The notes: generated by a model from the letters alone, not told the origin. 64,000 nt of DNA from Ligilactobacillus agilis DSM 20509 (GCF_001436215.1 NZ_AYYP01000001.1:33095-97094); one strand, 5' to 3'; shown: positions 45,139 to 54,787, counted from the stretch's first letter. A program made the numbers and translations.

Positions 45139-46956
45139 ATGTGTGGAATTGTCGGTGTTACTGGTAACCCTAATGCAGTTGAAATTCTCTTAAACGGCTT
45201 GGAACAACTTGAATATCGGGGCTACGATTCAGCTGGAATTTACGTTAACGACCAAAAGGGTGACGACTACCTGGTAAAAGAAAAGGGGCGGATTGCTGAC
45301 CTACGGGCAGAAGTTTCAGCTGACGTTCACGGTTCAACTGGGATTGGCCACACTCGCTGGGCAACTCACGGGGTGCCAAGCAAGGAAAATGCGCACCCAC
45401 ACGTTTCAAACGACAAGCGCTTCTACTTAGTACACAATGGGGTGATTGGTAACTTCACCGAATTGAAGGAAACTTACCTTCAAGATGTAACTTTAGTTAG
45501 TGAAACTGATACTGAAGTTATTGTGCAATTAGTAGCTAAGTTTGCCCGGGAAGGTTTAAGCACTAAGGAAGCCTTCAAGAAAGTATTAGGCTTAGTAGAT
45601 GAAAGCTCATCTTATGCCTTCTTGCTCTTAGACCGAGAAGATCCAGATACTTTATACGTTGCTAAGAACAAGAGTCCCCTCTTAATCGGGGTTGGCGATG
45701 GCTTTAACGTAGTCTGCAGTGATGCCTTGGCAATGTTAAAGGAAACCCATGACTTTATCGAATTAGTCGATGGTGAAATTGTCATCTTGAAGCCAACCTC
45801 CATCACAATTGAAGACCCAGCTGGTCAAGTCGTTGACAGAAAGCCATTCCACGTTGACACTGACCCAGCCCAAGCTCAAAAGGGCGCTTACCCATTCTAC
45901 ATGTTAAAGGAAATCGACGAACAACCAGGGGTAATGCGGAACTTAATCAAGGAATACATTGCCGAAGACGGTTCAATCAAGATTGACACTGACTTATTGA
46001 AGGCCATGGCTGACTCAGACCGGATTTACATTGTGGCAGCCGGGACTAGTTACCATGCAGGGTTAGTCGGCAAAGAATTATTTGAAAAGCTAATTCAAGT
46101 GCCAACCGAAGTTCACGTGGCCTCCGAATTTGCCTATAACCCGCCACTACTTTCAGCTAAGCCATTCTTCATCTTCCTTAGCCAAAGTGGGGAAACAGCC
46201 GACAGCCGCCAAGTCTTGACGCAAGTTAACCAAGCTGGCTACCCAAGCTTAACTATTACCAACGTAATGAACTCCACCCTTTCACGGGAAGCAACTTACA
46301 CCTTGCTCTTGTATGCAGGGCCAGAAATTGCGGTTGCCTCTACTAAAGCGTACACTGGTCAAATTGCGCTAGAAGCAATCTTGGCTAAGGCTTTAGGAGT
46401 TTACAAGCAAATCGCAACCATCAAAGACTTTGACGTGGCAGCCGAATTAACCAAGGCAGCTAACGGGATGCAAGAATTAGTTGATGAAAAGGGTAAGATT
46501 GAAAAGATTGCCGCTGACATGTTAAAGGATACTAGAAACGCCTTCTACATCGGCCGGACAATGGATTACGCCATCGTTCAGGAAGCAGCCTTGAAGCTTA
46601 AAGAAGTTTCCTACATTCAAACAGAAGGGTTTGCCTCCGGGGAATTGAAGCACGGTACGATTGCCTTGATTCAAGAAAACACTCCCGTGGTTGCAATCAT
46701 CACTGACAAGAAGACTGCCAACCACACGAGAAGTAACGCCCAAGAAGTTAAGGCCCGGGGGGCTAACGTCTTATACATCGTTAGTCGCGACTTGGCAACA
46801 CCAACTGATCAAATCGTCTTGCCAGAAATTACCCCACTCTTATCAGCCTTAGTGGCCATCGTCCCAACCCAATTACTTGCCTACTATGCAAGTATTCAAC
46901 GGGGTTATGACGTAGATAAGCCAAGAAACTTAGCTAAGAGTGTGACAGTTGAATAA
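45139..46956 (+). CDS. glmS: Glutamine-fructose-6-phosphate aminotransferase
   Basis: This 605-residue enzyme makes glucosamine-6-phosphate for cell wall synthesis. It starts at the glutaminase nucleophile Cys2 ('MCGIVGVTGN') and has 'GYDSAGIYV' and 'GIGHTRWATHG'. Two SIS domains follow with 'VAAGTSYHAGLVGKELFE' and 'FLSQSGETADSRQVL', ending in 'DKPRNLAKSVTVE', the conserved C-terminus that binds the sugar. Monocistronic, with a strong promoter and terminator. Confidence 0.98.
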   Translation: MCGIVGVTGNPNAVEILLNGLEQLEYRGYDSAGIYVNDQKGDDYLVKEKGRIADLRAEVSADVHGSTGIGHTRWATHGVPSKENAHPHVSNDKRFYLVHNGVIGNFTELKETYLQDVTLVSETDTEVIVQLVAKFAREGLSTKEAFKKVLGLVDESSSYAFLLLDREDPDTLYVAKNKSPLLIGVGDGFNVVCSDALAMLKETHDFIELVDGEIVILKPTSITIEDPAGQVVDRKPFHVDTDPAQAQKGAYPFYMLKEIDEQPGVMRNLIKEYIAEDGSIKIDTDLLKAMADSDRIYIVAAGTSYHAGLVGKELFEKLIQVPTEVHVASEFAYNPPLLSAKPFFIFLSQSGETADSRQVLTQVNQAGYPSLTITNVMNSTLSREATYTLLLYAGPEIAVASTKAYTGQIALEAILAKALGVYKQIATIKDFDVAAELTKAANGMQELVDEKGKIEKIAADMLKDTRNAFYIGRTMDYAIVQEAALKLKEVSYIQTEGFASGELKHGTIALIQENTPVVAIITDKKTANHTRSNAQEVKARGANVLYIVSRDLATPTDQIVLPEITPLLSALVAIVPTQLLAYYASIQRGYDVDKPRNLAKSVTVE

Positions 46957-46971
46957 TTAAATCCTAAAAAA

Positions 46972-47001
46972 GATGCACCCAGCATATCAGCCGGGTGCAT
47001 C
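46972..47001. terminator. glmS terminator (bidirectional)
   Basis: GATGCACCC pairs with GGGTGCATC around 12 bases, followed by six Ts and preceded by six As; it can also serve the converging DUF606 gene. Confidence 0.88.
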
Positions 47002-47055
47002 TTTTTTAGTGGTTATGATTCTGTAAGCGCGGTTAGTCGGTTCAGACTATAGAAT

Positions 47056-47970
47056 TTATACTAACTTGGTGATAATTACTCCAATAAAAAGCAGGATGAG
47101 TCCACAAATCTTTTGGAAGTGAACTGGCTTAGGTTGACTTTCTAGCAGGCCGAAGTGTTCGATGAGGGCGCTGGCGCTTAGCTGACCAAAGAGGGCAAAG
47201 ATAACAATTTGACTGGTACCAATTTTAGTTACTAAAAAGGCGGAACCGAAAACATAGAGGGCGCCAAAGAAACCGCCCAGCCAGATCCACCAGTAACGGG
47301 GGCCTTGTTCAAAGGTGGCTTTGACTGAAGTAAAGCTATGTCGCTTAAAGAGGCAGACTAGCCATAAGATGATGGCGCCAGAAGCAAAGGAATAACTAGC
47401 CGCAACCAGCGAGGAGTGTTGAATTTGACCTAAGTGGCCATTAATGGCAATCTGGCAAGCACCTAACATTCCAGCCAAGATTCCAGCAAGCTGCCAAGCT
47501 AGTAGGCCTTTGACGTGGCCGGGCCGTTGGTTTGAGCTGTTTTTTTCAACTACTGTCAGTAAGACCCCGGCTAAGACTAACAGTAATCCCAGTAGTTTAA
47601 TCCAAGTTAATTTAGTTTGGACGGAAGCAAATAGTCCGTATTGATCAATAATTAAGCTGGCAAAGATTTGGCCAAAGATGGGCAGGACCGCAGTTTGGAC
47701 ACTGCCTAACTTAGGAAAGAGCAAAATATTAGTAGTCAGTGCAATTGTACCTAGCAATCCACCTAGCCAAGCCCAAAAGGGACCACTAATGCTTAGGTGT
47801 AACCCCTCTTTAATGGCCGTTAGTGATAGTAAGAATAAGGTCCCAACTGTAAAGGAAATGGCAGAAGCAATGTAAGGTGAGCCTATAAAGGCCCGGAGTC
47901 GGGAGTTAATAGCGGTTTGGGTACCTAATAGTAAGCCCATCCCAATTGGAAGCAAGATTAGTAAAGACAT
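47056..47970 (-). CDS. DMT-family (DUF606/YdcZ) transporter
   Basis: This 304-residue protein has ten hydrophobic segments arranged as two DUF606 halves. Each half has the pattern 'G.Q.AIN..L': 'GLLLGTQTAINSRLRAFIGSPYIASAISF' in the first and 'GMLGACQIAINGHLGQIQHSSLVAASYSF' in the second. The family belongs to the drug/metabolite transporter clan; substrates are mostly unknown. Its promoter is a MerR-type element matching that of the aldo/keto reductase at 9.3 kb, which suggests shared induction by the same stress signal. Confidence 0.85.
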   Translation of the reverse strand: MSLLILLPIGMGLLLGTQTAINSRLRAFIGSPYIASAISFTVGTLFLLSLTAIKEGLHLSISGPFWAWLGGLLGTIALTTNILLFPKLGSVQTAVLPIFGQIFASLIIDQYGLFASVQTKLTWIKLLGLLLVLAGVLLTVVEKNSSNQRPGHVKGLLAWQLAGILAGMLGACQIAINGHLGQIQHSSLVAASYSFASGAIILWLVCLFKRHSFTSVKATFEQGPRYWWIWLGGFFGALYVFGSAFLVTKIGTSQIVIFALFGQLSASALIEHFGLLESQPKPVHFQKICGLILLFIGVIITKLV

Positions 47971-48001
47971 AAGTTTTCCCCCTAAAAATTAGTTCTGCTT
48001 T

Positions 48002-48032
48002 ATTATTCCACTTGGAGTGTGGTCCAAGTCAA
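48002..48032 (-). promoter_or_regulatory. Second MerR-type promoter with 19-bp spacer
   Basis: Minus-strand -35 TTGACT (48027-48032), 19 bases, -10 AATAAT (48002-48007). The spacer carries ACTTGGA-N6-TCCAAGT (48010-48029), the same dyad and register as at 10361-10380. Confidence 0.7.
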
Positions 48033-48159
48033 GTGCTTTGCTTGCAGATTAACGGTTATGACGGAAAAATAACCGTTTAGGAAATATTTATCTCTATTTT
48101 TTAAAATTATGATAAGATGAAAGGGTATTAAAATTTTAGAATAGGGGTAGAAATCTCAC

Positions 48160-49191
48160 ATGAAAAAAAAGAAGTTTATTATCATTGGTGTATTAGCGGT
48201 GGTAGTGTTAGCCGTTTTAGGGGGAATCTGGTCGTTGACCCATTCTAAGGAAGAAAAAAAGACCAGCCACTATGAGACGATGGTGGCTCAAAAGGCCTTG
48301 CCCCTTACTATGAGTGGCAATGTCAGCCCTAAAGAGGTGCGGTCTTTCATGGTGACTAAGAAGAACTTAGCCCAAATGGAAGTCAAGGATGGTCAAAAGG
48401 TAACTAACGGCCAGGTTTTATATACAACTTATAATCAAGCTAACGCGAGTGAACTGGATGAATTGAAGGTCACTTTGGCTAAGTACCAACGGGCTAAGAC
48501 TACGGCTAACCAGAAGTTGCAAGACGCTCGGAATACTTTAAACAAAATGCAAAGTAGCGATGAAGGTTATAGTGAAGCTAAGGATGCAGTTGCAAGTGCG
48601 AATGATGAAGTGGCAGATGCAACTGATAGTATTAACGCTACGCAAAGAAAGATTGACCAAGTGTCCCAAGAAGTTTCGCCCAACTCAGTGGCACCATTTG
48701 ACGGGGATGTAGCGGTTAAATACGATGATAACGGCAACGCCAAGGTTACCGTCAGTTCTAGTGCCCTCCAAATGGTAACAACCGTGTCTGAATATGACTA
48801 CGCTAAGGTTAAAGCTGGGGATAGTGTAACTGTTAGTGCGGTTGCAACCGGCAAGAAACAAGAGGCAACGATCACTTTAGTTGACGCTCACCCAGCCACT
48901 ACTAATGCCACAAACGGCTCTAAGTATAAGGTCTACGCTGACTTAGATGCCAAAAACTTTATTGACGGCCAAACAATTAAGGCCAAGGTAGCTCAAGCAG
49001 GGATTATTATCGCTAAGAGCTGTGTCCGCCAAGGCAAGGTTTATGTGGTCGAAGACGGAAAGGTAACCAGCCAAGCAATTACGGGCAAAGAAGTAGATGG
49101 CCAATATATTGTGACAGCTGGGCTGACAGCAGGCCAAAAGGTAGTTTCCAATCCAGATGGTGATTTAAAGGAAGGGGAGCAGTTACCTTAA
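48160..49191 (+). CDS. Efflux periplasmic-adaptor-type protein (HlyD/MacA family)
   Basis: This 343-residue protein has an N-terminal membrane anchor (about residues 5-28). A lipoyl-like half follows ('MVAQKALPLTMSGNVSPKE'), then a coiled-coil hairpin (about 105-170, 'QKLQDARNTLNKMQSSDEG'), a second lipoyl half ('VAPFDGDVAVKYDDNGNAKVTVS') and beta-barrel domains. This is the MacA-like adaptor of Gram-positive ABC efflux or bacteriocin-immunity systems. Its stop overlaps the ATP-binding protein start (TAATG). Substrate unknown. Confidence 0.88.
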   Translation: MKKKKFIIIGVLAVVVLAVLGGIWSLTHSKEEKKTSHYETMVAQKALPLTMSGNVSPKEVRSFMVTKKNLAQMEVKDGQKVTNGQVLYTTYNQANASELDELKVTLAKYQRAKTTANQKLQDARNTLNKMQSSDEGYSEAKDAVASANDEVADATDSINATQRKIDQVSQEVSPNSVAPFDGDVAVKYDDNGNAKVTVSSSALQMVTTVSEYDYAKVKAGDSVTVSAVATGKKQEATITLVDAHPATTNATNGSKYKVYADLDAKNFIDGQTIKAKVAQAGIIIAKSCVRQGKVYVVEDGKVTSQAITGKEVDGQYIVTAGLTAGQKVVSNPDGDLKEGEQLP

Positions 49192-49871
49192 TGATTTCGC
49201 TAAAAAAGATTAACAAGTACTATCAACAAGGAGACGGCCGGGTTCATATTCTCCACGACATTAGTTTTGATGTTAACGAAGGGGAATTTGTGGGAATTAT
49301 GGGCCAATCTGGTTCTGGTAAATCGACTTTAATCAATATTATTGGCTTTTTAGATCGTGAATATGAAGGAACTTACTCATTTAAGGGGGACGATGTCAGT
49401 TACCTAAATAACAAGCGCTTTACCAGTTTACGTAATCAAAACGTAGGCTTTGTCTTCCAAAACTTCAAGTTGATTCAAAACCTAACCGTGGCTGAAAATG
49501 TGGCCCTGCCCTTGATGTATGCTGGGGTTAAGAAAAAAGAAATTGACCAACGAGTTAGCCAGGTCTTAGAGCGGGTTGGCCTTGGTGGCTATGAGAAATA
49601 CCTACCTTTAAGACTATCCGGGGGGCAACAGCAACGGGTGTCGATTGCGCGGGCCATCATTGGTAAACCAACTTTCTTAATTGCCGATGAACCAACCGGG
49701 GCCTTGGATAGCCATACCTCGGCAGAAATTATGGCTTTATTCAAGCAATTAAATAAAGAAAATAAGACGACCATTATCATCGTGACCCACGATCCCAAGG
49801 TGGGCCAGCAAGTCGATCGGCTGCTGACAATCCTTGATGGTAAGTTGATTTCAGATACGGGGGTGGCCTAA
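49191..49871 (+). CDS. ABC transporter ATP-binding protein (MacB/LolD type)
   Basis: A 226-residue ATPase with Walker A 'GQSGSGKS' (38-45), Q-loop 'VGFVFQNFKLIQNLTVAENVALPLMYAG', signature 'LRLSGGQQQRVSIARAI', Walker B 'FLIADEPTGALD' and switch histidine 'IVTHDP'. This is the LolD/MacB subfamily that powers mechanotransmission permeases. It is coupled to the adaptor upstream and the permease downstream (the stop touches the next GTG). Confidence 0.95.
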   Translation: MISLKKINKYYQQGDGRVHILHDISFDVNEGEFVGIMGQSGSGKSTLINIIGFLDREYEGTYSFKGDDVSYLNNKRFTSLRNQNVGFVFQNFKLIQNLTVAENVALPLMYAGVKKKEIDQRVSQVLERVGLGGYEKYLPLRLSGGQQQRVSIARAIIGKPTFLIADEPTGALDSHTSAEIMALFKQLNKENKTTIIIVTHDPKVGQQVDRLLTILDGKLISDTGVA

Positions 49872-51062
49872 GTGACCTATTTAGACTTGATAAAGGTTTC
49901 CTACCGGTCGCTGATTGCCAATAAACGGCGGAGTGCCTTGACAATGATTGGAATTGTCATTGGGATTGCAGCGGTAATCACTATCATTGCCCTGGGAAAT
50001 GGGGTCAGAAATAAAATGATTTCTGAGTTTAAAACCAGCAGTAGTGGGGAACAGAAGACAGAAATTAGCTTTTTTAATGCCGAAAAAAATTCGATGCAGG
50101 GCTTTACCCAAGCAGACTTGGCTAATATTAAGCAAGCCTTTTCCCGGGAAATATCTAATGCCGATTTCAAACTAGAAACAGAAAATGTGGCTACGAGTGG
50201 CATTCAGATGGGTAACGCGGTTGTGAGTGGCAGTGTCAGCCTCCTAACTTCGCCACTGCCAAGCGATATGATGAAAGCGGGCAAGAATTTTACTAACAGC
50301 CAACTAAAGTTAGGGCAAAGGGTGATTTTAGTAAGTGAAGGCTATGCTAAAAAAGTGTATAAGCACAAGCAAAACGCCTTAGGAACGGTAGTTATTATTG
50401 GAGATAAGTCCTATCAAATCCAAGGACTCTTTAAACCCCAAGGCTATTATAAGTACGGGGCTAGCTTTATGCTTCCTAAGCAGGCCTACCTGCAAGGACG
50501 TAAAGCCGACCGGGGCAGTACCTTACAATTAACAATCCGCAATGGCCAGGATGCTAATAAGGTCAGTGAGCGGGTAGTTAAGTACCTCAAGAAAAATGGT
50601 CAGCTGAGAAAGGAAGGGGTTTACCAATATTACAACGAAGGGGTAATCCTTAAATCAATTTCTAAGACCATGAACATGATTACCTACTTTGTGTCGGCGA
50701 TTGCCGGGATTTCCTTATTCATTGCCGGAATTGGGGTAATGAATATGATGTACATCTCTGTTTCTGAACGAACCCAAGAAATTGGGATTCGTCTAGCGGT
50801 AGGGGCAACCCAGACTAACATCATGTGGCAATTTTTGATGGAAGCAATTATGTTAACCGTCGGTGGGGGCTTGATAGGTTTTGCGCTCGGTTGGGGCCTG
50901 TCAACCCTCATCTCAGTCTTCTTACCATACGGTATTCATGCAGTCGTAACGGTAACAGATTTTCTCCTAGCATTTAGTGTCTCAACCATAGTTGGAGTTA
51001 TCTTCGGGATTCTACCAGCTAGTCAAGCTTCTAAGCGAAACTTGATTGACATTTTACGTTAA
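49872..51062 (+). CDS. ABC transporter permease (MacB/FtsX family)
   Basis: This 396-residue permease starts with GTG directly after the ATPase stop. It has a first membrane helix at about 18-42 ('RRSALTMIGIVIGIAAVITIIALG'), a large extracellular MacB-PCD domain (45-270), and three C-terminal helices with 'VSERTQEIGIRLAVGATQTNIMWQFLMEAIMLTVGGG', the FtsX signature. With the two preceding genes it forms a complete MacAB-like efflux system. Confidence 0.93.
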   Translation: MTYLDLIKVSYRSLIANKRRSALTMIGIVIGIAAVITIIALGNGVRNKMISEFKTSSSGEQKTEISFFNAEKNSMQGFTQADLANIKQAFSREISNADFKLETENVATSGIQMGNAVVSGSVSLLTSPLPSDMMKAGKNFTNSQLKLGQRVILVSEGYAKKVYKHKQNALGTVVIIGDKSYQIQGLFKPQGYYKYGASFMLPKQAYLQGRKADRGSTLQLTIRNGQDANKVSERVVKYLKKNGQLRKEGVYQYYNEGVILKSISKTMNMITYFVSAIAGISLFIAGIGVMNMMYISVSERTQEIGIRLAVGATQTNIMWQFLMEAIMLTVGGGLIGFALGWGLSTLISVFLPYGIHAVVTVTDFLLAFSVSTIVGVIFGILPASQASKRNLIDILR

Positions 51063-51080
51063 AATAGTTTGTTAAAGCAG

Positions 51081-51106
51081 GACCAAGTTGAATTTTCAGC
51101 TTGGTC
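51081..51106 (+). terminator. Terminator of MacAB-like operon
   Basis: GACCAAG pairs with CTTGGTC, extended by inner G-U pairs, then five Ts. Confidence 0.8.
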
Positions 51107-51136
51107 TTTTTGACATTTGCAAATTAAATTAGTTAG

Positions 51137-51171
51137 CTTTCTGTCACAAGTTTATGTCATGTGACAGAAAG
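51137..51171. promoter_or_regulatory. Large dyad upstream of mtlA, candidate MtlR site
   Basis: Perfect 11-bp arms CTTTCTGTCAC (51137-51147) and GTGACAGAAAG (51161-51171), 24 bases centre to centre, about 110 bases upstream of the predicted -35. This is suitable for an activator such as MtlR. Confidence 0.6.
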
Positions 51172-51217
51172 TTTAACAGTTTAAGAAAAGCTTAAGGACG
51201 GGCTTTATCTCCGGTTG

Positions 51218-51231
51218 TGAAAACGTTAACA
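51218..51231 (+). promoter_or_regulatory. cre site 1 upstream of mtlA
   Basis: TGAAAACGTTAACA matches the cre consensus at all 14 positions. Confidence 0.8.
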
Positions 51232-51276
51232 AAAGTGTGACACAAGCAGGTGAGTCAAAATGACAACTGGAAAAGA

Positions 51277-51305
51277 TTGTAAGCGCTTCGTGTTAGCGTT
51301 ATCAT
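51277..51305 (+). promoter_or_regulatory. mtlA promoter overlapping cre site 2
   Basis: -35 TTGTAA (51277-51282), 17 bases, -10 TATCAT (51300-51305). A second cre, TGTAAGCGCTTCGT (51278-51291, 13 of 14), overlaps the -35, so CcpA would block polymerase. Confidence 0.65.
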
Positions 51306-51339
51306 GAAACCGTAAACAAGAAGAGGAGGTTTCCCAAAT

Positions 51340-53130
51340 ATGGAGGCTAAGAAAAATACATCTTTTAAGGCTAAAGTCCAAAAATTAGGTACAAACCTAA
51401 GTAGTATGGTCATGCCTAACATTGCTGCAATTATTGCCTGGGGTTTAATTACAGCGATCTTTATGGCTAACGGTTGGTTCCCAAATGCCAAGATTGCCTT
51501 ATTGATTTCCCCAATGCTTAGTTATTTATTGCCATTATTAATCGCTTATGTCGGTGGACGCTTAGTATATGAAGAACGTGGGGCCGTAGTTGGTGCCATT
51601 GCCGTAATGGGGGTTGTCGTTGGGGCTAAGGTACCAATGTTTTTAGGGGCCATGATTATGGGACCTTTAGGTGGTTGGTGCATTAAGAAATTTGACCAAC
51701 TATTCCAAGACAAGATTCCATCAGGGTTTGAAATGATTTATAACAACTTCTCTAGCGGGATTTTAGGGATGTTGTTAGCAATCCTAGGGACTTACGTAGT
51801 TAACCCATTAGTTGTTGGTGGTAGTACCCTTATGGGTAAAGGAGTTGACTTTATCATCTCCATCCACATGTTGCCACTAGCTAACATTTTCATCGAACCA
51901 GCTAAGGTTTTATTCTTAAATAACGCCATTGGGAACGGGATTTTAGTTCCGTTAGGGATTCAACAAGCTGCTAGTGCTGGTAAGTCAGTATTGTTCTTAC
52001 TTGAATCTAATCCTGGTCCAGGGTTAGGAATCTTGCTAGCCTTCATGTTCTTTGGTAAAGGCTCAGCTAAGGCTTCCGCTCCAGGGGCTGCCATCATTCA
52101 CTTCTTTGGTGGGATTCACGAAATCTACTTCCCATACATCTTAATGAAACCAGCATTGATTATCGCCGCTATTGCCGGTGGGGTTAGCGGAACCTTTACC
52201 TTCCAATTATTAGGTGGGGGCTTAAAGGCTGCTGCTTCCCCAGGTTCAATCATTGCGATTGCATTAATGACCGCTAAGGGCGCTTACTTTGGAACATTTG
52301 CAGGGGTTTTAGTAGCCGCCGTGGTTTCCTTCTTAATTGCCGCTGTTATTTTGAAACACGATAAGTCAATGGAAGACGATGACGATTTAGCTGCTAAGCA
52401 AGCACAAATGCAAGCTATGAAGGCTGAATCAAAGGGTAAGGAAATGCCAACTGCAATGTCTGCTCAAGAATCAGTTGAAAGCTACCGTGATGTTAAGAAG
52501 GTTATCTTTGCTTGTGATGCCGGCATGGGTTCATCTGCAATGGGTGCTTCTCTTCTCCGGGATAAGGTTAAGAAAGCAGGGATTACCGATGTGACTGTTA
52601 CTAACACAGCCATCAACCGCCTTCAAGATGAAGCAGGTTTATTAGTTATTACCCAAGAAGAATTAGCAGAACGGGCTGCCCAAAGAACCCCAAGTGCAAT
52701 GCACGTGGCCGTTGATAATTTCTTAAGTAGTCCAAAATATGATGAAGTGGTAGCTAACTTAAAGGCTATCAGCCAATTTGAACCAACCGCTAAGGCAGAA
52801 GCAAAGACTGAGACCCAAGCTAGTGATCCAGTAGCAAACGTTGACTTTGCTAAGGTTACCGAAGTTGACTTCATCAGTCACGATCAACACAAAGGGACTG
52901 CTACAATGGCAACAACCCTTTTGAAGGAACGCTTAACCAAGGCTAATAAAGAAGTAACGGTTAAAAACGTTAAGATTAACGACTTAGATGATGATAGTAG
53001 TCACTTAGTAGTTGTAACTGCACAGGCTGCTAAGAACTTACGCCTTCGTTACACTAACGTTCAAATTGTGGTGGTTGACGACTTATTAACATCTGACAAG
53101 TACGATGAAATTGTTAAGAAATTAAACTAG
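51340..53130 (+). CDS. mtlA: PTS mannitol-specific IICB with an extra IIB-like domain
   Basis: This 596-residue MtlA has an N-terminal membrane IIC domain (about 1-345; 'AIIAWGLITAIFMANGWFPN', 'GGIHEIYFPYILMKP'). A IIB domain follows with phosphocysteine Cys392 in 'VIFACDAGMGSSAMGASLL'. After an alanine/threonine-rich linker there is a second IIB-like domain (about 505-596) in which the Cys-loop is 'FISHDQHKGTATMATTLL', so the cysteine is replaced by histidine. It imports mannitol as mannitol-1-phosphate. It is first in mtlA-mtlF-mtlD and has a strong GAGGAGG site. Confidence 0.95.
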   Translation: MEAKKNTSFKAKVQKLGTNLSSMVMPNIAAIIAWGLITAIFMANGWFPNAKIALLISPMLSYLLPLLIAYVGGRLVYEERGAVVGAIAVMGVVVGAKVPMFLGAMIMGPLGGWCIKKFDQLFQDKIPSGFEMIYNNFSSGILGMLLAILGTYVVNPLVVGGSTLMGKGVDFIISIHMLPLANIFIEPAKVLFLNNAIGNGILVPLGIQQAASAGKSVLFLLESNPGPGLGILLAFMFFGKGSAKASAPGAAIIHFFGGIHEIYFPYILMKPALIIAAIAGGVSGTFTFQLLGGGLKAAASPGSIIAIALMTAKGAYFGTFAGVLVAAVVSFLIAAVILKHDKSMEDDDDLAAKQAQMQAMKAESKGKEMPTAMSAQESVESYRDVKKVIFACDAGMGSSAMGASLLRDKVKKAGITDVTVTNTAINRLQDEAGLLVITQEELAERAAQRTPSAMHVAVDNFLSSPKYDEVVANLKAISQFEPTAKAEAKTETQASDPVANVDFAKVTEVDFISHDQHKGTATMATTLLKERLTKANKEVTVKNVKINDLDDDSSHLVVVTAQAAKNLRLRYTNVQIVVVDDLLTSDKYDEIVKKLN

Positions 53131-53144
53131 TGAGGTGAGCTTAG

Positions 53145-53591
53145 ATGGATTTACAAAAGGACATGATTGTATTAGACAAGCACGTGGCAACTAAAAACGA
53201 AGCAATTGAATTAGCGGGTAAGTTGTTAGTTGACAGTGGTTGTGTTGAACCAGAGTACATTGATTCAATGATTGCTAGAAATAATGATGTTTCTACCTAC
53301 ATGGGTAACTTCATTGCTATCCCTCACGGTACGGATGATGGTAAGAAGTACATCAAGAAGACCGGGATTTCTATCGTGCAAATTCCAATGGGAGTTGACT
53401 TTAGTAGCGATGACGATGCTAACTCAGAAGTAGTAACCGTAGTCTTTGGAATCGCTGGTCTAAACGGCGAGCACCTAAATATCTTGTCACAGATTGCCCT
53501 CTTCTGTAGTGATGTCAGAAATGTAGCTAAATTGGCTGACGCACAATCAAAGGACGAAATTATTAATTTATTGAAAGAGGTTGGAGAATAA
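53145..53591 (+). CDS. mtlF: PTS mannitol-specific IIA
   Basis: This 148-residue IIA protein of the mannitol/fructose family has the phosphohistidine His61 in '[17 protein letters not shown]' and the downstream '[23 protein letters not shown]' typical of MtlF. It passes phosphate from HPr to MtlA Cys392. Its stop overlaps the mtlD start. Confidence 0.95.
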   Translation: MDLQKDMIVLDKHVATKNEAIELAGKLLVDSGCVEPEYIDSMIARNNDVSTYMGNFIAIPHGTDDGKKYIKKTGISIVQIPMGVDFSSDDDANSEVVTVVFGIAGLNGEHLNILSQIALFCSDVRNVAKLADAQSKDEIINLLKEVGE

Positions 53592-54727
53592 TGAAAGCAG
53601 TACACTTTGGAGCAGGTAATATTGGTCGTGGATTTATTGGTGAAGTTTTAGCAAGCAATGGCTTTGGAATTGACTTCGTGGACGTTAACGAAACAATCAT
53701 CGACGCTTTGAACGAACGCCATGGTTACACAATTGAATTAGCGGCTCCGGGTCAGGAACAAATTACCGTTAAGAATGTTTCTGGAATTAACAACGGTAAG
53801 CACCCTGAACAAGTAGTTGCTGCCATTAAGGATACTAACCTAGTGACAACAGCGATTGGGCCTAAGATTTTGAAGTTTATTGCCCCTTTAATTGCTCAAG
53901 GAATTGAAGCTCGTAAAGCTGCTGGTAATACCGCTAAGTTAGACGTGATTGCTTGCGAAAACATGATTGGCGGTAGTCAAAGTTTGAAAAAGGATGTTTA
54001 CAGTCATTTAGACGCTGAAGGTAAGGAATTTGCTGACCAATACATTGGTTTTCCTAACGCAGCTGTTGACCGGATTGTGCCACTGCAAAAGCACGATGAC
54101 CCACTCTTTGTTTCCGTAGAACCATTTAAAGAATGGGTAGTTGACGAACAACAAATGGCTAACAAGGACTTGAAACTTAAGTCAGTTGAATATGCACCGG
54201 ACCTTGAACCATACATCGAAAGAAAGTTATTCTCAGTTAATACCGGACACGCAACGGTGGCTTACACTGGGAAGAGCCTGGGCTATGAGACTATCGGTGA
54301 CGCTATCAAGGACGAAAAGGTACTAAAACAATTAAAGAGTGTCCTTAAAGAAACTGGTGACTTATTGATTGCCAAGTGGGGCTTTGACCGGGCTAAACAC
54401 GAGGCTTACCAAGCTAAGATTGTCAGCCGCTTTGAAAATACCTACATCTCTGATGACATTGCCCGGGTAGGTCGGACCCCAATTCGGAAGTTAGGTTACG
54501 ATGAACGCTTCATCCGGCCAATCAGAGAAGCCAAGGAACGGGGCTTAGGTTATGCTCACCTCCTAGAAACGGTCGGCTTGATTTATCATTTCGATGAACC
54601 ACAAGATGAAGAAAGTCAAAAACTCCAAGCAATGTTAAAGGAAAAAGACCTAGAAACAGTCGTTAAGGAAACAACTGGTTTAACGGACCAAGACTTAGTT
54701 GCTCAAATTGTGGCTGCAGTTAAATAA
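53591..54727 (+). CDS. mtlD: Mannitol-1-phosphate 5-dehydrogenase
   Basis: This 378-residue dehydrogenase converts mannitol-1-phosphate to fructose-6-phosphate with NAD. The N-terminal Rossmann motif is '[16 protein letters not shown]', and the catalytic helix contains '[24 protein letters not shown]', where the conserved lysine and NxxH motif lie. Length is typical. It ends the mannitol operon. Confidence 0.97.
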   Translation: MKAVHFGAGNIGRGFIGEVLASNGFGIDFVDVNETIIDALNERHGYTIELAAPGQEQITVKNVSGINNGKHPEQVVAAIKDTNLVTTAIGPKILKFIAPLIAQGIEARKAAGNTAKLDVIACENMIGGSQSLKKDVYSHLDAEGKEFADQYIGFPNAAVDRIVPLQKHDDPLFVSVEPFKEWVVDEQQMANKDLKLKSVEYAPDLEPYIERKLFSVNTGHATVAYTGKSLGYETIGDAIKDEKVLKQLKSVLKETGDLLIAKWGFDRAKHEAYQAKIVSRFENTYISDDIARVGRTPIRKLGYDERFIRPIREAKERGLGYAHLLETVGLIYHFDEPQDEESQKLQAMLKEKDLETVVKETTGLTDQDLVAQIVAAVK

Positions 54728-54732
54728 GTGCG

Positions 54733-54760
54733 AAAGGTTGGGGCGTTGGTCTCAACCTTT
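54733..54760 (+). terminator. Terminator of mtl operon
   Basis: AAAGGTTG pairs with CAACCTTT around 12 bases, followed by further Ts. Confidence 0.82.
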
Positions 54761-54787
54761 TTTAGGTAGTTCGTAAAATAAATTGAA

